This document shows, piece by piece, positions 30,832-38,934 of a stretch of 64,000 nucleotides of DNA. Source of the DNA: Bordetella parapertussis (GTDB lineage Bacteria > Pseudomonadota > Gammaproteobacteria > Burkholderiales > Burkholderiaceae_C); the NCBI GenBank assembly GCA_945861305.1, contig CAMATW010000001.1, positions 29,344-93,343 on the forward strand, written 5' to 3'. Position 1 is the stretch's first letter. Each line of letters starts with the position of its first letter. The notes beneath the pieces are model-generated. The model saw only the letters and a list, made by a program, of their open reading frames with translations, ran no database searches and had not been told where the DNA came from. Made by a program: the position numbers and the translations under genes.

Positions 30832-31475
30832 GCCTTAGCCTAGAGCGGCGTCTTCATCAGGGGTCCGAGGTTCTGGGTTTGCATCTGTCGGACGCCCAGC
30901 GCCAGCATCTCTTGACTTATATAGGCCTGTTGCAGAAATGGAATCGGGTTTACAACCTGACGGCGGTCAAAGACCCAGAGCACATGTTGACGCAGCATGT
31001 TTTGGATTGTTTGGCGGTGGTGCGGCCTTTGAAAGAAACCGTGCCTTTGGCCAAAAGCCTGTTGGACGTAGGCGCAGGTGGCGGCTTACCCTCGGTGGTT
31101 TTGGCCATCGCCTGTCCCGACCTGACAGTGCTGGCGGTCGACGCTGTGGCCAAAAAAACCGCGTTTATTCAAAGCACGGCGCACACTTTGGGCTTGTCGA
31201 ATCTGCAAGCGCAGCACACAAGGGTTGAGTCATTGAGCCAGATATTTGATGTGGTGAGCGCGCGTGCGTATGCCTCCTTGAAGGACTTAGTGCTCAGTTC
31301 ACGCGCTTGCTTGGCACCCAATGGCTGGTGGATGGCCATGAAAGGGGTTGTCCCAACGGAAGAAATCATCCATTTACCAAGTGATATCGAGGTGTTTCAA
31401 ACACAGCGTTTGTCTGTCCCAGACCTTGATGCGCAGCGCTGTCTGGTCTGGATGCGACCTAAACAAGCCATCTAA
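30828..31475 (+). CDS. rsmG: 16S rRNA (guanine527-N7)-methyltransferase
   Basis: 215 aa, also called GidB. It uses SAM to methylate G527; loss in other bacteria gives low-level streptomycin resistance. Seen: the helical start [20 protein letters not shown] (about 28-47), SAM motif [20 protein letters not shown] (about 80-99), and [13 protein letters not shown]. The likely start is a TTG at 30828 overlapping the mnmG stop (TTGA), which implies translational coupling. The gidA-gidB-parA-parB order is the classical near-origin arrangement, here with a LysE gene inserted. Confidence 0.94.
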   Translation: MSLSLERRLHQGSEVLGLHLSDAQRQHLLTYIGLLQKWNRVYNLTAVKDPEHMLTQHVLDCLAVVRPLKETVPLAKSLLDVGAGGGLPSVVLAIACPDLTVLAVDAVAKKTAFIQSTAHTLGLSNLQAQHTRVESLSQIFDVVSARAYASLKDLVLSSRACLAPNGWWMAMKGVVPTEEIIHLPSDIEVFQTQRLSVPDLDAQRCLVWMRPKQAI

Positions 31476-31495
31476 AGCCTCACGCAATAAACGAT

Positions 31496-31511
31496 TGTTT
31501 CACGTGAAACA
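31496..31511. promoter_or_regulatory. parS site 3 (rsmG downstream)
   Basis: A third perfect TGTTTCACGTGAAACA, intergenic, about 970 bp from site 2 and about 700 bp before parA. Confidence 0.95.
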
Positions 31512-31577
31512 GTCAGATTTCGGCGCATATCAGCAGTGCGTGCCTTACACTCTGCCCTCCCCGCAAAAGGATTAACC

Positions 31578-32192
31578 ATGTTTGGTATTGCAGACTACCC
31601 CGCCTTTGTGCTGGCAGTCATTGTTTTTTTGGCCATTCCTGGCCCTGGCAATTTGGCCTTGTTGACGTCAACCGCCAAGGGTGGTTTGCGCGGCGGCTTG
31701 GCTGCCACCTTGGGCGTGATGGCTGGTGACCAGGTTTTGATGTGGGCGGCGGTAGCGGGCGTGGCAGCTGTTTTGGCCACTCAGCCTGAGTTTTTTCAGG
31801 CGCTTCAATGGTTGGGCGCCGCCTATTTGTCATACATAGGCTACAAAATGTTGACAAACAAAGAGGGCGACGCGCCGGTGATCAACATCACCGCCGGACA
31901 TTATTTTCGGCAATCTTTGTGGATCACCTTGCTCAACCCCAAGGCCATCATGTTTTACATGGCCTTTTTCCCCTTGTTCATAGACCCGCAAGTACACGCT
32001 GGCCTATGGACCTTTGGAGTGATGGCTTTGACGGTGGCGGTGTTGACGTTCTTGTATGGCCTGCTGATCTGCGTATTGGCACAACGTTTGTCAACCCGTC
32101 TCCAGCAGCGCCCATGGATTGGTCGGGTTTTGCAAAAATTCGGTGGCGGCTTGTTGGTGGCCTTTGGTTTGAAACTTGTCTTGAGTAAATAA
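31578..32192 (+). CDS. LysE/RhtB-family amino-acid exporter
   Basis: 204 aa from the ATG at 31578, which has AAAGGA upstream. Inner-membrane exporter of the LysE superfamily, whose members expel amino acids such as homoserine, threonine or leucine. Seen: the N-terminal signature IPGPGNLALLTSTAKGG (about residues 18-34) and GAAYLSYIGYKMLTNK (about 75-90), then the LLNPKAIMFYMAFFPLFID motif (about 117-135) typical of RhtB-like members. Six hydrophobic stretches can be made out. Substrate is not predictable. It lies between rsmG and parA, 2 nt before the parA start, and looks like an insertion into the gidB-parA operon. Confidence 0.9.
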   Translation: MFGIADYPAFVLAVIVFLAIPGPGNLALLTSTAKGGLRGGLAATLGVMAGDQVLMWAAVAGVAAVLATQPEFFQALQWLGAAYLSYIGYKMLTNKEGDAPVINITAGHYFRQSLWITLLNPKAIMFYMAFFPLFIDPQVHAGLWTFGVMALTVAVLTFLYGLLICVLAQRLSTRLQQRPWIGRVLQKFGGGLLVAFGLKLVLSK

Positions 32193-32194
32193 AC

Positions 32195-32992
32195 ATGGCC
32201 AAAATCTTTTGTATTGCCAACCAAAAAGGCGGCGTTGGTAAGACCACCACCACGGTGAACTTGTCAGCCGCTTTGGCCGCCATTGGTCAGCGTGTGCTGA
32301 TGGTCGATTTAGACCCGCAAGGCAACGCCACCATGGGCTCGGGTGTGGACAAGCGCCAGTTGACATACACCGTGTATGACGTTTTGTTGGGCGAGAGCAA
32401 CATCGCGCAAGCGCGTGTCAGCAGCCATTGGGGCGAGGCCGCGGCCAAACCCAATGCAGCCAAATACCATGTGTTGGGCGCAAACCGTGAATTGGCGGGC
32501 GCGGAAGTCGAGTTGGTCAGCCTAGAGCAACGCGAGATGAGACTCAAACTTGCGTTGCAACAAGTCGATGCAGAGTACGACATTGTGCTTATAGACTGCC
32601 CGCCATCCCTGTCATTGCTCACCCTCAATGGACTGTGTTCCGCTCACGGCGTCATCGTGCCCATGCAGTGCGAATACTTCGCGTTAGAGGGACTCACCGA
32701 TTTGGTCAATACCATCAAACAAGTCCACGCCAACCTTAACCAAGATTTGAAAATCATCGGACTTTTGCGTGTGATGTTTGACCCGCGCATCACTTTGCAA
32801 ATGCAGGTGAGCGATCAACTCAAAGCGCACTTTGGCGACAAAGTGTTTAACACCCTGATACCTCGCAATGTGCGCTTGGCTGAAGCGCCCAGCTATGGGT
32901 TGCCGTGCGTGGTGTTTGACCCCAGCGCCAAAGGGAGCGTGGCTTTTATCGACTTTGCCAAAGAGCTGGTCTTGCGTTTCGAAACTTTTTGA
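32195..32992 (+). CDS. parA: chromosome partitioning ATPase ParA (Soj)
   Basis: 265 aa, a small chromosomal-type ParA without an N-terminal DNA-binding domain. Deviant Walker A KGGVGKTT (11-18, signature lysine present), MVDLDPQGNATMGSGVD (about 36-52), IDCPPSLSLLTLNGLC (about 131-146). It forms ATP-dependent dimers on the nucleoid that move ParB-parS complexes. It is followed by parB after 14 nt and lies within 1-2 kb of three parS sites, giving a complete segregation module. Confidence 0.96.
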   Translation: MAKIFCIANQKGGVGKTTTTVNLSAALAAIGQRVLMVDLDPQGNATMGSGVDKRQLTYTVYDVLLGESNIAQARVSSHWGEAAAKPNAAKYHVLGANRELAGAEVELVSLEQREMRLKLALQQVDAEYDIVLIDCPPSLSLLTLNGLCSAHGVIVPMQCEYFALEGLTDLVNTIKQVHANLNQDLKIIGLLRVMFDPRITLQMQVSDQLKAHFGDKVFNTLIPRNVRLAEAPSYGLPCVVFDPSAKGSVAFIDFAKELVLRFETF

Positions 32993-33006
32993 CCCACAGG
33001 ACAAGC

Positions 33007-33918
33007 ATGGCGACCAAAAAAATCAAAGGACTGGGCCGAGGACTCGAGGCCTTGTTGGGCCCGACGGTCAGTGACACCCCGACAGCATCAGACGATCGCG
33101 CACCCTCTACCTTGTCGCTGGACATGATGGTCGCCGGCGTCTACCAGCCACGCACCCGCATGGACGAGGGCAGCTTGTACGAGCTGGCGGAGAGCATCAA
33201 GGCCCAAGGCATCATGCAGCCGATTTTGGTCCGTATCGTGAAGGCCGGTGCCCATGCAGGCAAGTATGAAATCATCGCAGGCGAGCGGCGTTTTCGTGCG
33301 GCCAAACTGGCGGGTTTAAACGAGGTGCCGGTGCTTGTGCGCGATGTCCCAGACCAAGCCGCCGCCGCCATGGCTTTGATTGAAAACATGCAACGCGAAG
33401 ACCTCAATCCTTTGGAAGAGGCGCAAGGCTTGCAGCGCCTGATCAAAGATTTTGGCCTGACTCACGAGGATGCCGCCCAAGCCGTAGGTCGCTCACGCAG
33501 TGCGGCCAGCAACCTCTTGCGCTTGCTTAACTTGGCAGATCCAGTGCAAAGCATGTTGATGGCAGGGGACTTGGACATGGGCCACGCCAGAGCCTTGTTG
33601 TCTCTGGACAAAGCCGCCCAAATCACCACCGCCAACCAAATCAGCGCCAAAAAACTCTCGGTCAGAGAGGCCGAAAGTTTGGCCAAGAAAATTGGTGCAG
33701 AGTTTTCCTTGGTATCGCAAAAACCCAAAAAAGAAAAGTCACGAGACTTAAAGCGCGTGGAAGAAGAGTTAGCCGACTTGCTCACCGCGCAAGTGGAAAT
33801 CCGCATCAAAAAAACCGTTAAACGCCAAGGCCGCATGGAAGACATAGGCGAAGTTGCTATCTCGTTTGGTTCTTTGGATGCGCTCAATGGCATTATTGAC
33901 AAATTGCGTGTCGCCTAA
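33007..33918 (+). CDS. parB: chromosome partitioning protein ParB
   Basis: 303 aa from the ATG at 33007. CTP-dependent clamp that loads at parS and spreads. N-terminal KKIKGLGRGLEALLG is the ParA-contact helix. The CTPase domain has box GERRFRA (92-98) and ENMQREDLN (126-134); the helix-turn-helix (about 152-173, DAAQAVGRSRSAASNLLRLL) reads parS, and the C-terminal part has RIKKTVKRQGRMEDIGEVAI, the dimerisation region. The matching sites are the three palindromes at 30312, 30519 and 31496. Confidence 0.96.
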   Translation: MATKKIKGLGRGLEALLGPTVSDTPTASDDRAPSTLSLDMMVAGVYQPRTRMDEGSLYELAESIKAQGIMQPILVRIVKAGAHAGKYEIIAGERRFRAAKLAGLNEVPVLVRDVPDQAAAAMALIENMQREDLNPLEEAQGLQRLIKDFGLTHEDAAQAVGRSRSAASNLLRLLNLADPVQSMLMAGDLDMGHARALLSLDKAAQITTANQISAKKLSVREAESLAKKIGAEFSLVSQKPKKEKSRDLKRVEEELADLLTAQVEIRIKKTVKRQGRMEDIGEVAISFGSLDALNGIIDKLRVA

Positions 33919-34005
33919 GCGCTAAGGACTTCAGCGTTAACCTCAGCAGACATGCCATGCCATTTCTAGAATAATCTAACTTGTTCCCCCTTGGAGAAGA
34001 CAACC

Positions 34006-35346
34006 ATGATGACCACCCTTGCCCGCCGCGCCCTCACCACTTCAGTGTTGGCCTTGCTGACCCAAAGCGCCCTTGCCCAAGAAACTTTCAAAATCGGCAT
34101 CGTCAGTTTTTTGTCTGGCCAAGCCGCTGAGAGTTTTGGCATACCCGCCGTCAATGGTGCCAAGGTCTTGGTGGACGCCTTTAACAAAGGACAAGCACCC
34201 GCACCCTACAACAACCCAGGTATTGGTGGCCTGCCCATCGAGGTCATCTACGTGGACGAAGCCGGTGGTGCTACCAAACAGGTGCAAGAGTTGCGTAATC
34301 TGTATGAGCGCGACAAAGTCGATGTGGTGGTGGGCTATGTGGGCTCAGGGGACTGCTTGGCAGTTGCGCCTGTCGCTGAAGAACTGAAGAAGTTTTTGAT
34401 TCTGTACGACTGCGGTACGCCCCGTATTTTTGAAGACAACACCTTCCGTTATGTGTTTCGCACCGCCGCACACGCCACCATGGACAACGTGTCCATGGCG
34501 CGTTATTTAAAAGCGCGCAACATCCCAGTTAAAACCTTCAACCTCATCAACCAAGATTACGCTTGGGGCCAAGATTCGCGCAAAGACTTTATGTTGTCCA
34601 TGGCGAATTTGTACCCCGAGGCCAAAGCAGGCGTGGACCAACTCCCCAAATTTGGTGCAGGCCAGTACGGCACCGAAATCTCTGCCTTGATGTCGCAACC
34701 CGCCGACTTGGTTCACACCAGTTTGTGGGGCGGTGATTTACAAGCCTTTGTGTTGCAGGCAGGCCCTCGTGGCTTGTTTAAAAAATCGCAAGTGGTTATG
34801 ACCGCGGGCGACCATGTGTTGCCAGGGCTTGGCGAAAAAATGCCTGACGGCACCATCTTGGGTGCCCGTGGCGCGTATGGCTTGATGGCGCCGCCCTCAC
34901 CACTGAACACTTGGTTCTGGGACATCTACAGTAAAGCCAACAATGTGTATCCCGTGCAGGCGCCTTACCGCATGGCGCAAGCCCTCATGGGCCTGAAATT
35001 GGCTGCCGAAAAAGCCATGGCCGCCAACAAGGGCAAAAAGCCGTCGACAGAAGTGTTGGCCGCATCGCTTCGGGGCAGCGAGTGGATGTCGCCTGGCGGC
35101 AAGATTCGCATGGCGCTCTCCAATGGTCAACAAGCCATTCAAGACTCTGCCATTGGTCGTACCCAATGGGATGCCACTAAAAAAATGGTGGCGCTCAACG
35201 ACATCCAACGCTTTGACGCAGAGTGTGTGAATCCGCCGCTGAATGTGAAGTCGGAAGACTGGCTGAAATCGGGTTTTGCCGGTGCCAAATGCGATGCCAA
35301 GCCTGCAGCAGCTGCAAAAACGGCCGATAAAAAACCTGCCAAATAA
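34006..35346 (+). CDS. branched-chain-amino-acid-type ABC transporter substrate-binding protein
   Basis: About 446 aa, periplasmic. Signal peptide RRALTTSVLALLTQSALAQ is cleaved after ALAQ. The mature part begins ETFKIGIVSFLSGQAAESFG, the type I periplasmic-binding (LivK/Peripla_BP_6) start, and contains VDVVVGYVGSGDCLAVAPVA and FVLQAGPRG. The C-terminus is alanine/lysine-rich (AAAAKTADKKPAK) and probably disordered. The start is chosen by a GGAG nine bases upstream. It is the first gene of a five-gene importer operon (34006-38610). Ligand unknown: the family takes amino acids, amides, urea and aromatic acids. Confidence 0.88.
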   Translation: MMTTLARRALTTSVLALLTQSALAQETFKIGIVSFLSGQAAESFGIPAVNGAKVLVDAFNKGQAPAPYNNPGIGGLPIEVIYVDEAGGATKQVQELRNLYERDKVDVVVGYVGSGDCLAVAPVAEELKKFLILYDCGTPRIFEDNTFRYVFRTAAHATMDNVSMARYLKARNIPVKTFNLINQDYAWGQDSRKDFMLSMANLYPEAKAGVDQLPKFGAGQYGTEISALMSQPADLVHTSLWGGDLQAFVLQAGPRGLFKKSQVVMTAGDHVLPGLGEKMPDGTILGARGAYGLMAPPSPLNTWFWDIYSKANNVYPVQAPYRMAQALMGLKLAAEKAMAANKGKKPSTEVLAASLRGSEWMSPGGKIRMALSNGQQAIQDSAIGRTQWDATKKMVALNDIQRFDAECVNPPLNVKSEDWLKSGFAGAKCDAKPAAAAKTADKKPAK

Positions 35347-35355
35347 AAAGCCGCT

Positions 35356-36252
35356 GTGAATTTAGCGCTCACCATTGCCATTGATGGCGTGACCTATGCG
35401 TCATGGCTGTTCATCGTCGCCCTGGGTCTGACCTTGGTGTTTGGCGTCTTGAAAATTCTCAATATCGCCCATGGCAGTTTCTACGCCTTGGGTGCGTATG
35501 TCACAGCGACCTTGGTGTCCTTGGCGGCATCTTGGGCTTTGCCGCCTGCCATGTCTTTGGTGGCGATGTTCCTGGCCGCGGTGTTGGTAGCCGTTTTGGT
35601 CGCACCCTTGACCGAGCGCGGTTTGTTGCGGTTTTTTTATGGCCGTGATGAGGTTTTATTGGTGCTGGTCACCTACGCCATGTTTTTGATGATGGAAGAC
35701 ATCACCAAATTGATTTGGGGTGCCAATCCCTTCTATGTGTCTGAGCCCTATGGCATGTTTGGCAACATTGATATCGGCAGCCAAACCTATGTGGGTTACG
35801 ACTTCATGTTGGTGGCTTTGGCCGTGGTGGTGGGCTTGGGCGTTTGGTGGGGCTTGAACCGCACACGCTTTGGCAAGATTGTGACTGCTGTGATTCACAG
35901 CGCAGAAGTGGCGTCCAGCATGGGCATACAAGTCTCTCGTGTGTACATGGTGGCGTTTGCGGTGGGCATCTTTTTGGCTGCCTTGGGCGGCGCCTTCACC
36001 GCGCCGATGTTGTCGGTGCAACCAGGCTTGTCGGTCGGCGTCATCATCATCTCGTTTGCGGTGGTCATCATTGGCGGTTTGGGCAGTATCGAGGGCGCGG
36101 CCATCGGCGCTTTGACTGTGGGCTTGGCCCGCGCCTTGGCGGTGCATGTGTGGCCAGTGGCCGAGTTGTTCTCGGTGTATTTGGTCATGGCCTTGGTGCT
36201 GATGTTTCGCCCGCAAGGTTTGTTTCAGCGCATACAAGCGCGAAAAATTTAA
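35356..36252 (+). CDS. branched-chain-amino-acid-type ABC permease (LivH-like)
   Basis: 298 aa, hydrophobic throughout. LivH signature near the N-terminus: GLTLVFGVLKILNIAHGSFY (about residues 22-41), and GGLGSIEGAAIGALTVGLAR (about 237-256) in the C-terminal half, the EAA-like loop that contacts the ATPases. Starts with GTG, 9 nt after the binding-protein gene. It pairs with the next gene to form the membrane channel. Confidence 0.9.
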   Translation: MNLALTIAIDGVTYASWLFIVALGLTLVFGVLKILNIAHGSFYALGAYVTATLVSLAASWALPPAMSLVAMFLAAVLVAVLVAPLTERGLLRFFYGRDEVLLVLVTYAMFLMMEDITKLIWGANPFYVSEPYGMFGNIDIGSQTYVGYDFMLVALAVVVGLGVWWGLNRTRFGKIVTAVIHSAEVASSMGIQVSRVYMVAFAVGIFLAALGGAFTAPMLSVQPGLSVGVIIISFAVVIIGGLGSIEGAAIGALTVGLARALAVHVWPVAELFSVYLVMALVLMFRPQGLFQRIQARKI

Positions 36253-36255
36253 GCC

Positions 36256-37206
36256 ATGACACTCAGCGCCTTGTTACTGCGAGCTTTGGGCGTGTTGCTG
36301 GTCTTGGCTGGTGTGGGGTATGTCCTGCCCTCGTGGATGCAATTCATGCTCACCATGGCCATGGCCAATGGCTTGGTGTCCTTAGGCATTGTGTTGCTCA
36401 TGCGTGGTGGCGTCGTGGCTTTTGGCCAAGGCCTGATGTCGGCCATCGGTGGTTATGCCGCCGCCTTGGTGTTTTTGCGCTGGGGTGTCACCGACGCGGT
36501 CTTGCTCGCCTTGCTTGGCGGCATCAGCGCCATGCTCATCACCGCGCCGTTTGCGCCTTTGCTGGCACGCTATCGAGGCATTTTCTTTTCTATGCTCACC
36601 TTGGCGTTGTCCATGGTCGGCTATGGTTTGCTTGTGAAAACCGAGTCCTTAGGCGGGTCGGATGGCTTCAATATGGGCCGCGTCACCCTGTTTGGTCAGG
36701 CGCTGGCAGACAACGAGGTGCGTTTTGGTTTGTATGCCACCACCTTGGTTTTGACATTGGTAAGCGCTGTGTTGGTGCGAATTTATTTTTTATCCAGCCG
36801 AGGTTTGGTTACCCGTGCGGTGCGTGATAACGAGTTGCGTGTGGAGTATTTAGGCGGCTCTGTTAGTCAAACCATGAGCTTGAACTTCGTCTTGGCCGCA
36901 TTTCTAGGCGGCATGGGTGGCGCTTTGGCGGTGATGGTGCTAGGGCACATCGACCCCAACTTCAGCTACTGGACCACCTCCGGCGAGTTTGTGTTCGTGG
37001 CCATCTTGGCGGGCAGCCAAAGCGTGGTGGCGGTGATGCTGTCGTCATTGGTGCTGGAGATGGTGCGTTCTTTTTCCAGCGCTTACTTTCCCAACACCTG
37101 GCAATTGGCGCTAGGTATTTTTCTGTTGCTGGTGATTCGCTTCATGCCGCTGGGCTTGGGCTCTTTGTGGAGCAAGACTGAAAAACCGTCGGAGAAACAG
37201 TCATGA
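36256..37206 (+). CDS. branched-chain-amino-acid-type ABC permease (LivM-like)
   Basis: 316 aa, hydrophobic. LivM-type features: VSLGIVLLMRGGVVAFGQGL (about 34-53, matching the usual LxxxLxxGxxGxxSLGQ pattern), a LARYRGIFFSMLTLALSM segment (about 99-116), and GGSDGFNM. Starts 3 nt after the previous permease and overlaps the next ATPase gene by four bases. Confidence 0.88.
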   Translation: MTLSALLLRALGVLLVLAGVGYVLPSWMQFMLTMAMANGLVSLGIVLLMRGGVVAFGQGLMSAIGGYAAALVFLRWGVTDAVLLALLGGISAMLITAPFAPLLARYRGIFFSMLTLALSMVGYGLLVKTESLGGSDGFNMGRVTLFGQALADNEVRFGLYATTLVLTLVSAVLVRIYFLSSRGLVTRAVRDNELRVEYLGGSVSQTMSLNFVLAAFLGGMGGALAVMVLGHIDPNFSYWTTSGEFVFVAILAGSQSVVAVMLSSLVLEMVRSFSSAYFPNTWQLALGIFLLLVIRFMPLGLGSLWSKTEKPSEKQS

Positions 37207-37976
37207 GCGAAGTACTGCTGTTGCACGCCCAAGGCTTGAACAAACAATTTGGCGCGGTGGTGGCCGCGCAAGACGTGAATGTGCGTGTCAAGACCGGCGA
37301 GCGGGTGAGTTTGATTGGCAGCAATGGTGCAGGCAAGACCACGTTTGTGAACATGATCACCGGCTATGTCCGCGCCGATAGCGGCAGCATATTGCTCGAT
37401 AACACCGACATCAGTCGCATGAGTCCTCGCGAAATCACCCGCATGGGCGTGGCGCGGTCGTTTCAAATCCCGCAGCTCTACCCCAGCATGACGGTGCTGG
37501 AAAACATGCTGGTGGCTTTGGCCTGCCATGAAAACCGTTTGTCCACTTGGTTGCCTGCTGCCACCTCTGCGCGGGTGTTGCGAGCAGACGAGGTGTTGTC
37601 GCGCTTTAACCTGCTCAAGCACCGTGACCGCTTGGTGTCAGAGTTGCCTGGCGGCCTTCGCAAACTCATTGACATCGCTTTGGCCATGACCGGTGCGCCG
37701 CGCTTGTTGCTGTTGGACGAACCTACCAGTGGTGTGGCGGCAGAAGAAAAATTTCCCATGATGGACACCATCATGCTGGCCTTAGAGGGTCAAGCCTTGA
37801 CCGTGCTGTTTGTGGAACACGATATGGACATCGTCAACCGCTACTGCGACCGCGTGGTGGCGTTTTACAGCGGCCGCATCATTGCCGACGATGTGCCTTC
37901 GGTGGCGTTGGCGCAAACCGATGTGCGCCGCTACGTCACCGGCGAGCGACTGCCCGAGGACGCGCCCCATGCTTGA
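37203..37976 (+). CDS. ABC transporter ATPase (LivG-like)
   Basis: 257 aa. Walker A GSNGAGKT (39-46), Walker B LLLLDEP (168-174), H-loop His in VEHDMD (about 206). The signature region reads ELPGGLRK (147-154) instead of LSGGQ, a common relaxation in LivG proteins. The RSFQIPQLYPSMTVLENMLV stretch (about 85-104) is typical of LivG. It overlaps livM before and livF after (ATG inside its last codons), so the whole operon is coupled. Confidence 0.92.
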   Translation: MSEVLLLHAQGLNKQFGAVVAAQDVNVRVKTGERVSLIGSNGAGKTTFVNMITGYVRADSGSILLDNTDISRMSPREITRMGVARSFQIPQLYPSMTVLENMLVALACHENRLSTWLPAATSARVLRADEVLSRFNLLKHRDRLVSELPGGLRKLIDIALAMTGAPRLLLLDEPTSGVAAEEKFPMMDTIMLALEGQALTVLFVEHDMDIVNRYCDRVVAFYSGRIIADDVPSVALAQTDVRRYVTGERLPEDAPHA

Positions 37977-38610
37977 GCTTCGCGATGTACATGTAGATAT
38001 CGCTTCCGCGCAAGTCTTGCGCGGACTGCGCTTGCAAGTGGGCAAGGGTCAGATGGTGGGCTTGGTCGGGCGCAACGGTGCGGGTAAAACCAGCACCTTG
38101 CGCAGCATCATGGGTCATTTGACGCCACGCACAGGGCAGATTCTTTTTGACGGCCAAGACTTGGTGCAGATGCCCGCCCATGTGCGAGCCGGTTTAGGCA
38201 TCGGCTATATGCCCGAAGACCGCGGCTTGGTGCCTGAACTGACCGTGGAAGAGAACATGGTGTTGCCTCTGTGGGTCAGCCCCACACTTGATTTGAGCGA
38301 GCGTTTGAACTGGGTTTACGAGGTCTTACCAGAACTCAAGGCCATGTCCGATCGCCGTGCTTTGTTGCTGTCGGGCGGTCAACAAAAACTGGTGGCGCTT
38401 GCCCGTGCATTGGCTGTAGGCACCAGGCTGTTGTTGCTGGATGAGCCGTTTGAAGGCGTGGCGCCGGCTCTGTCGATGCGCTTATCTGAGGTGATTGGGA
38501 AGTTGAAGTCCACCGACTTATCAGTGTTGATTGCCCAATCAGATGTCAACCATGCGAGTGATTTGCTGGACGCACAAGTCGTGATCGAGCGCGGTGCAAA
38601 CAGCGCTTGA
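37969..38610 (+). CDS. ABC transporter ATPase (LivF-like)
   Basis: 213 aa from the ATG at 37969, inside the end of the previous gene. Walker A GRNGAGKT (34-41), GYMPEDRGLVPELTVEENM (about 79-97), signature LSGGQQKLVALARAL (134-148), Walker B LLLLDEP (154-160). Where most LivF proteins have VEQN after the last core strand, this one has IAQSD, and it ends about 20 residues sooner than usual. It is the last gene of the importer operon; REP-like repeats begin about 20 bp further on. Confidence 0.9.
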   Translation: MLELRDVHVDIASAQVLRGLRLQVGKGQMVGLVGRNGAGKTSTLRSIMGHLTPRTGQILFDGQDLVQMPAHVRAGLGIGYMPEDRGLVPELTVEENMVLPLWVSPTLDLSERLNWVYEVLPELKAMSDRRALLLSGGQQKLVALARALAVGTRLLLLDEPFEGVAPALSMRLSEVIGKLKSTDLSVLIAQSDVNHASDLLDAQVVIERGANSA

Positions 38611-38934
38611 TCTCCAGTCATTGCGTCTTGTTGTCATTGCGAGCGAAGCGAAGCAAACCCCCTCCTCTAAGCGCGTCAGAGCCAAGGGCTGCTCGCTCCG
38701 GGCTTGCACCATGTCGCTACGCAGCCCTTGACCCTGCCACGCTTTACCACCGTGTATGTGAACCGCCGTAAAGTCATCTCTGGCTTGCGGCGCAGGGGCG
38801 GCCGCAGCCGACGTTGTGTAAGCCTGAAGGCGAGGCCGAACCTGCGGTGCGAGTCAGAAGGGTTCAGCAGTTTGCTTCGGCCTGTGGCCTCGCAATGACA
38901 GAGGATTGTTTCGCTTTTCTCGCAATGACGAGGG
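38611..38934. repeat. gene-free stretch with three REP-like repeats
   Basis: Three palindromic units with the shared end GCAATGAC: 38633-38656, 38872-38899 and about 38904-38930. The middle one has an internal GGCC-TGT-GGCC hairpin. The rest (38660-38870) is G/C-rich and contains no convincing gene. All units lie between the importer operon and the convergent FAD oxidase, where such repeats usually sit. Confidence 0.75.

Noticed and set aside
35656..36237. 193-codon frame antisense to the LivH-like permease
   Set aside because: No domain and typical shadow composition.
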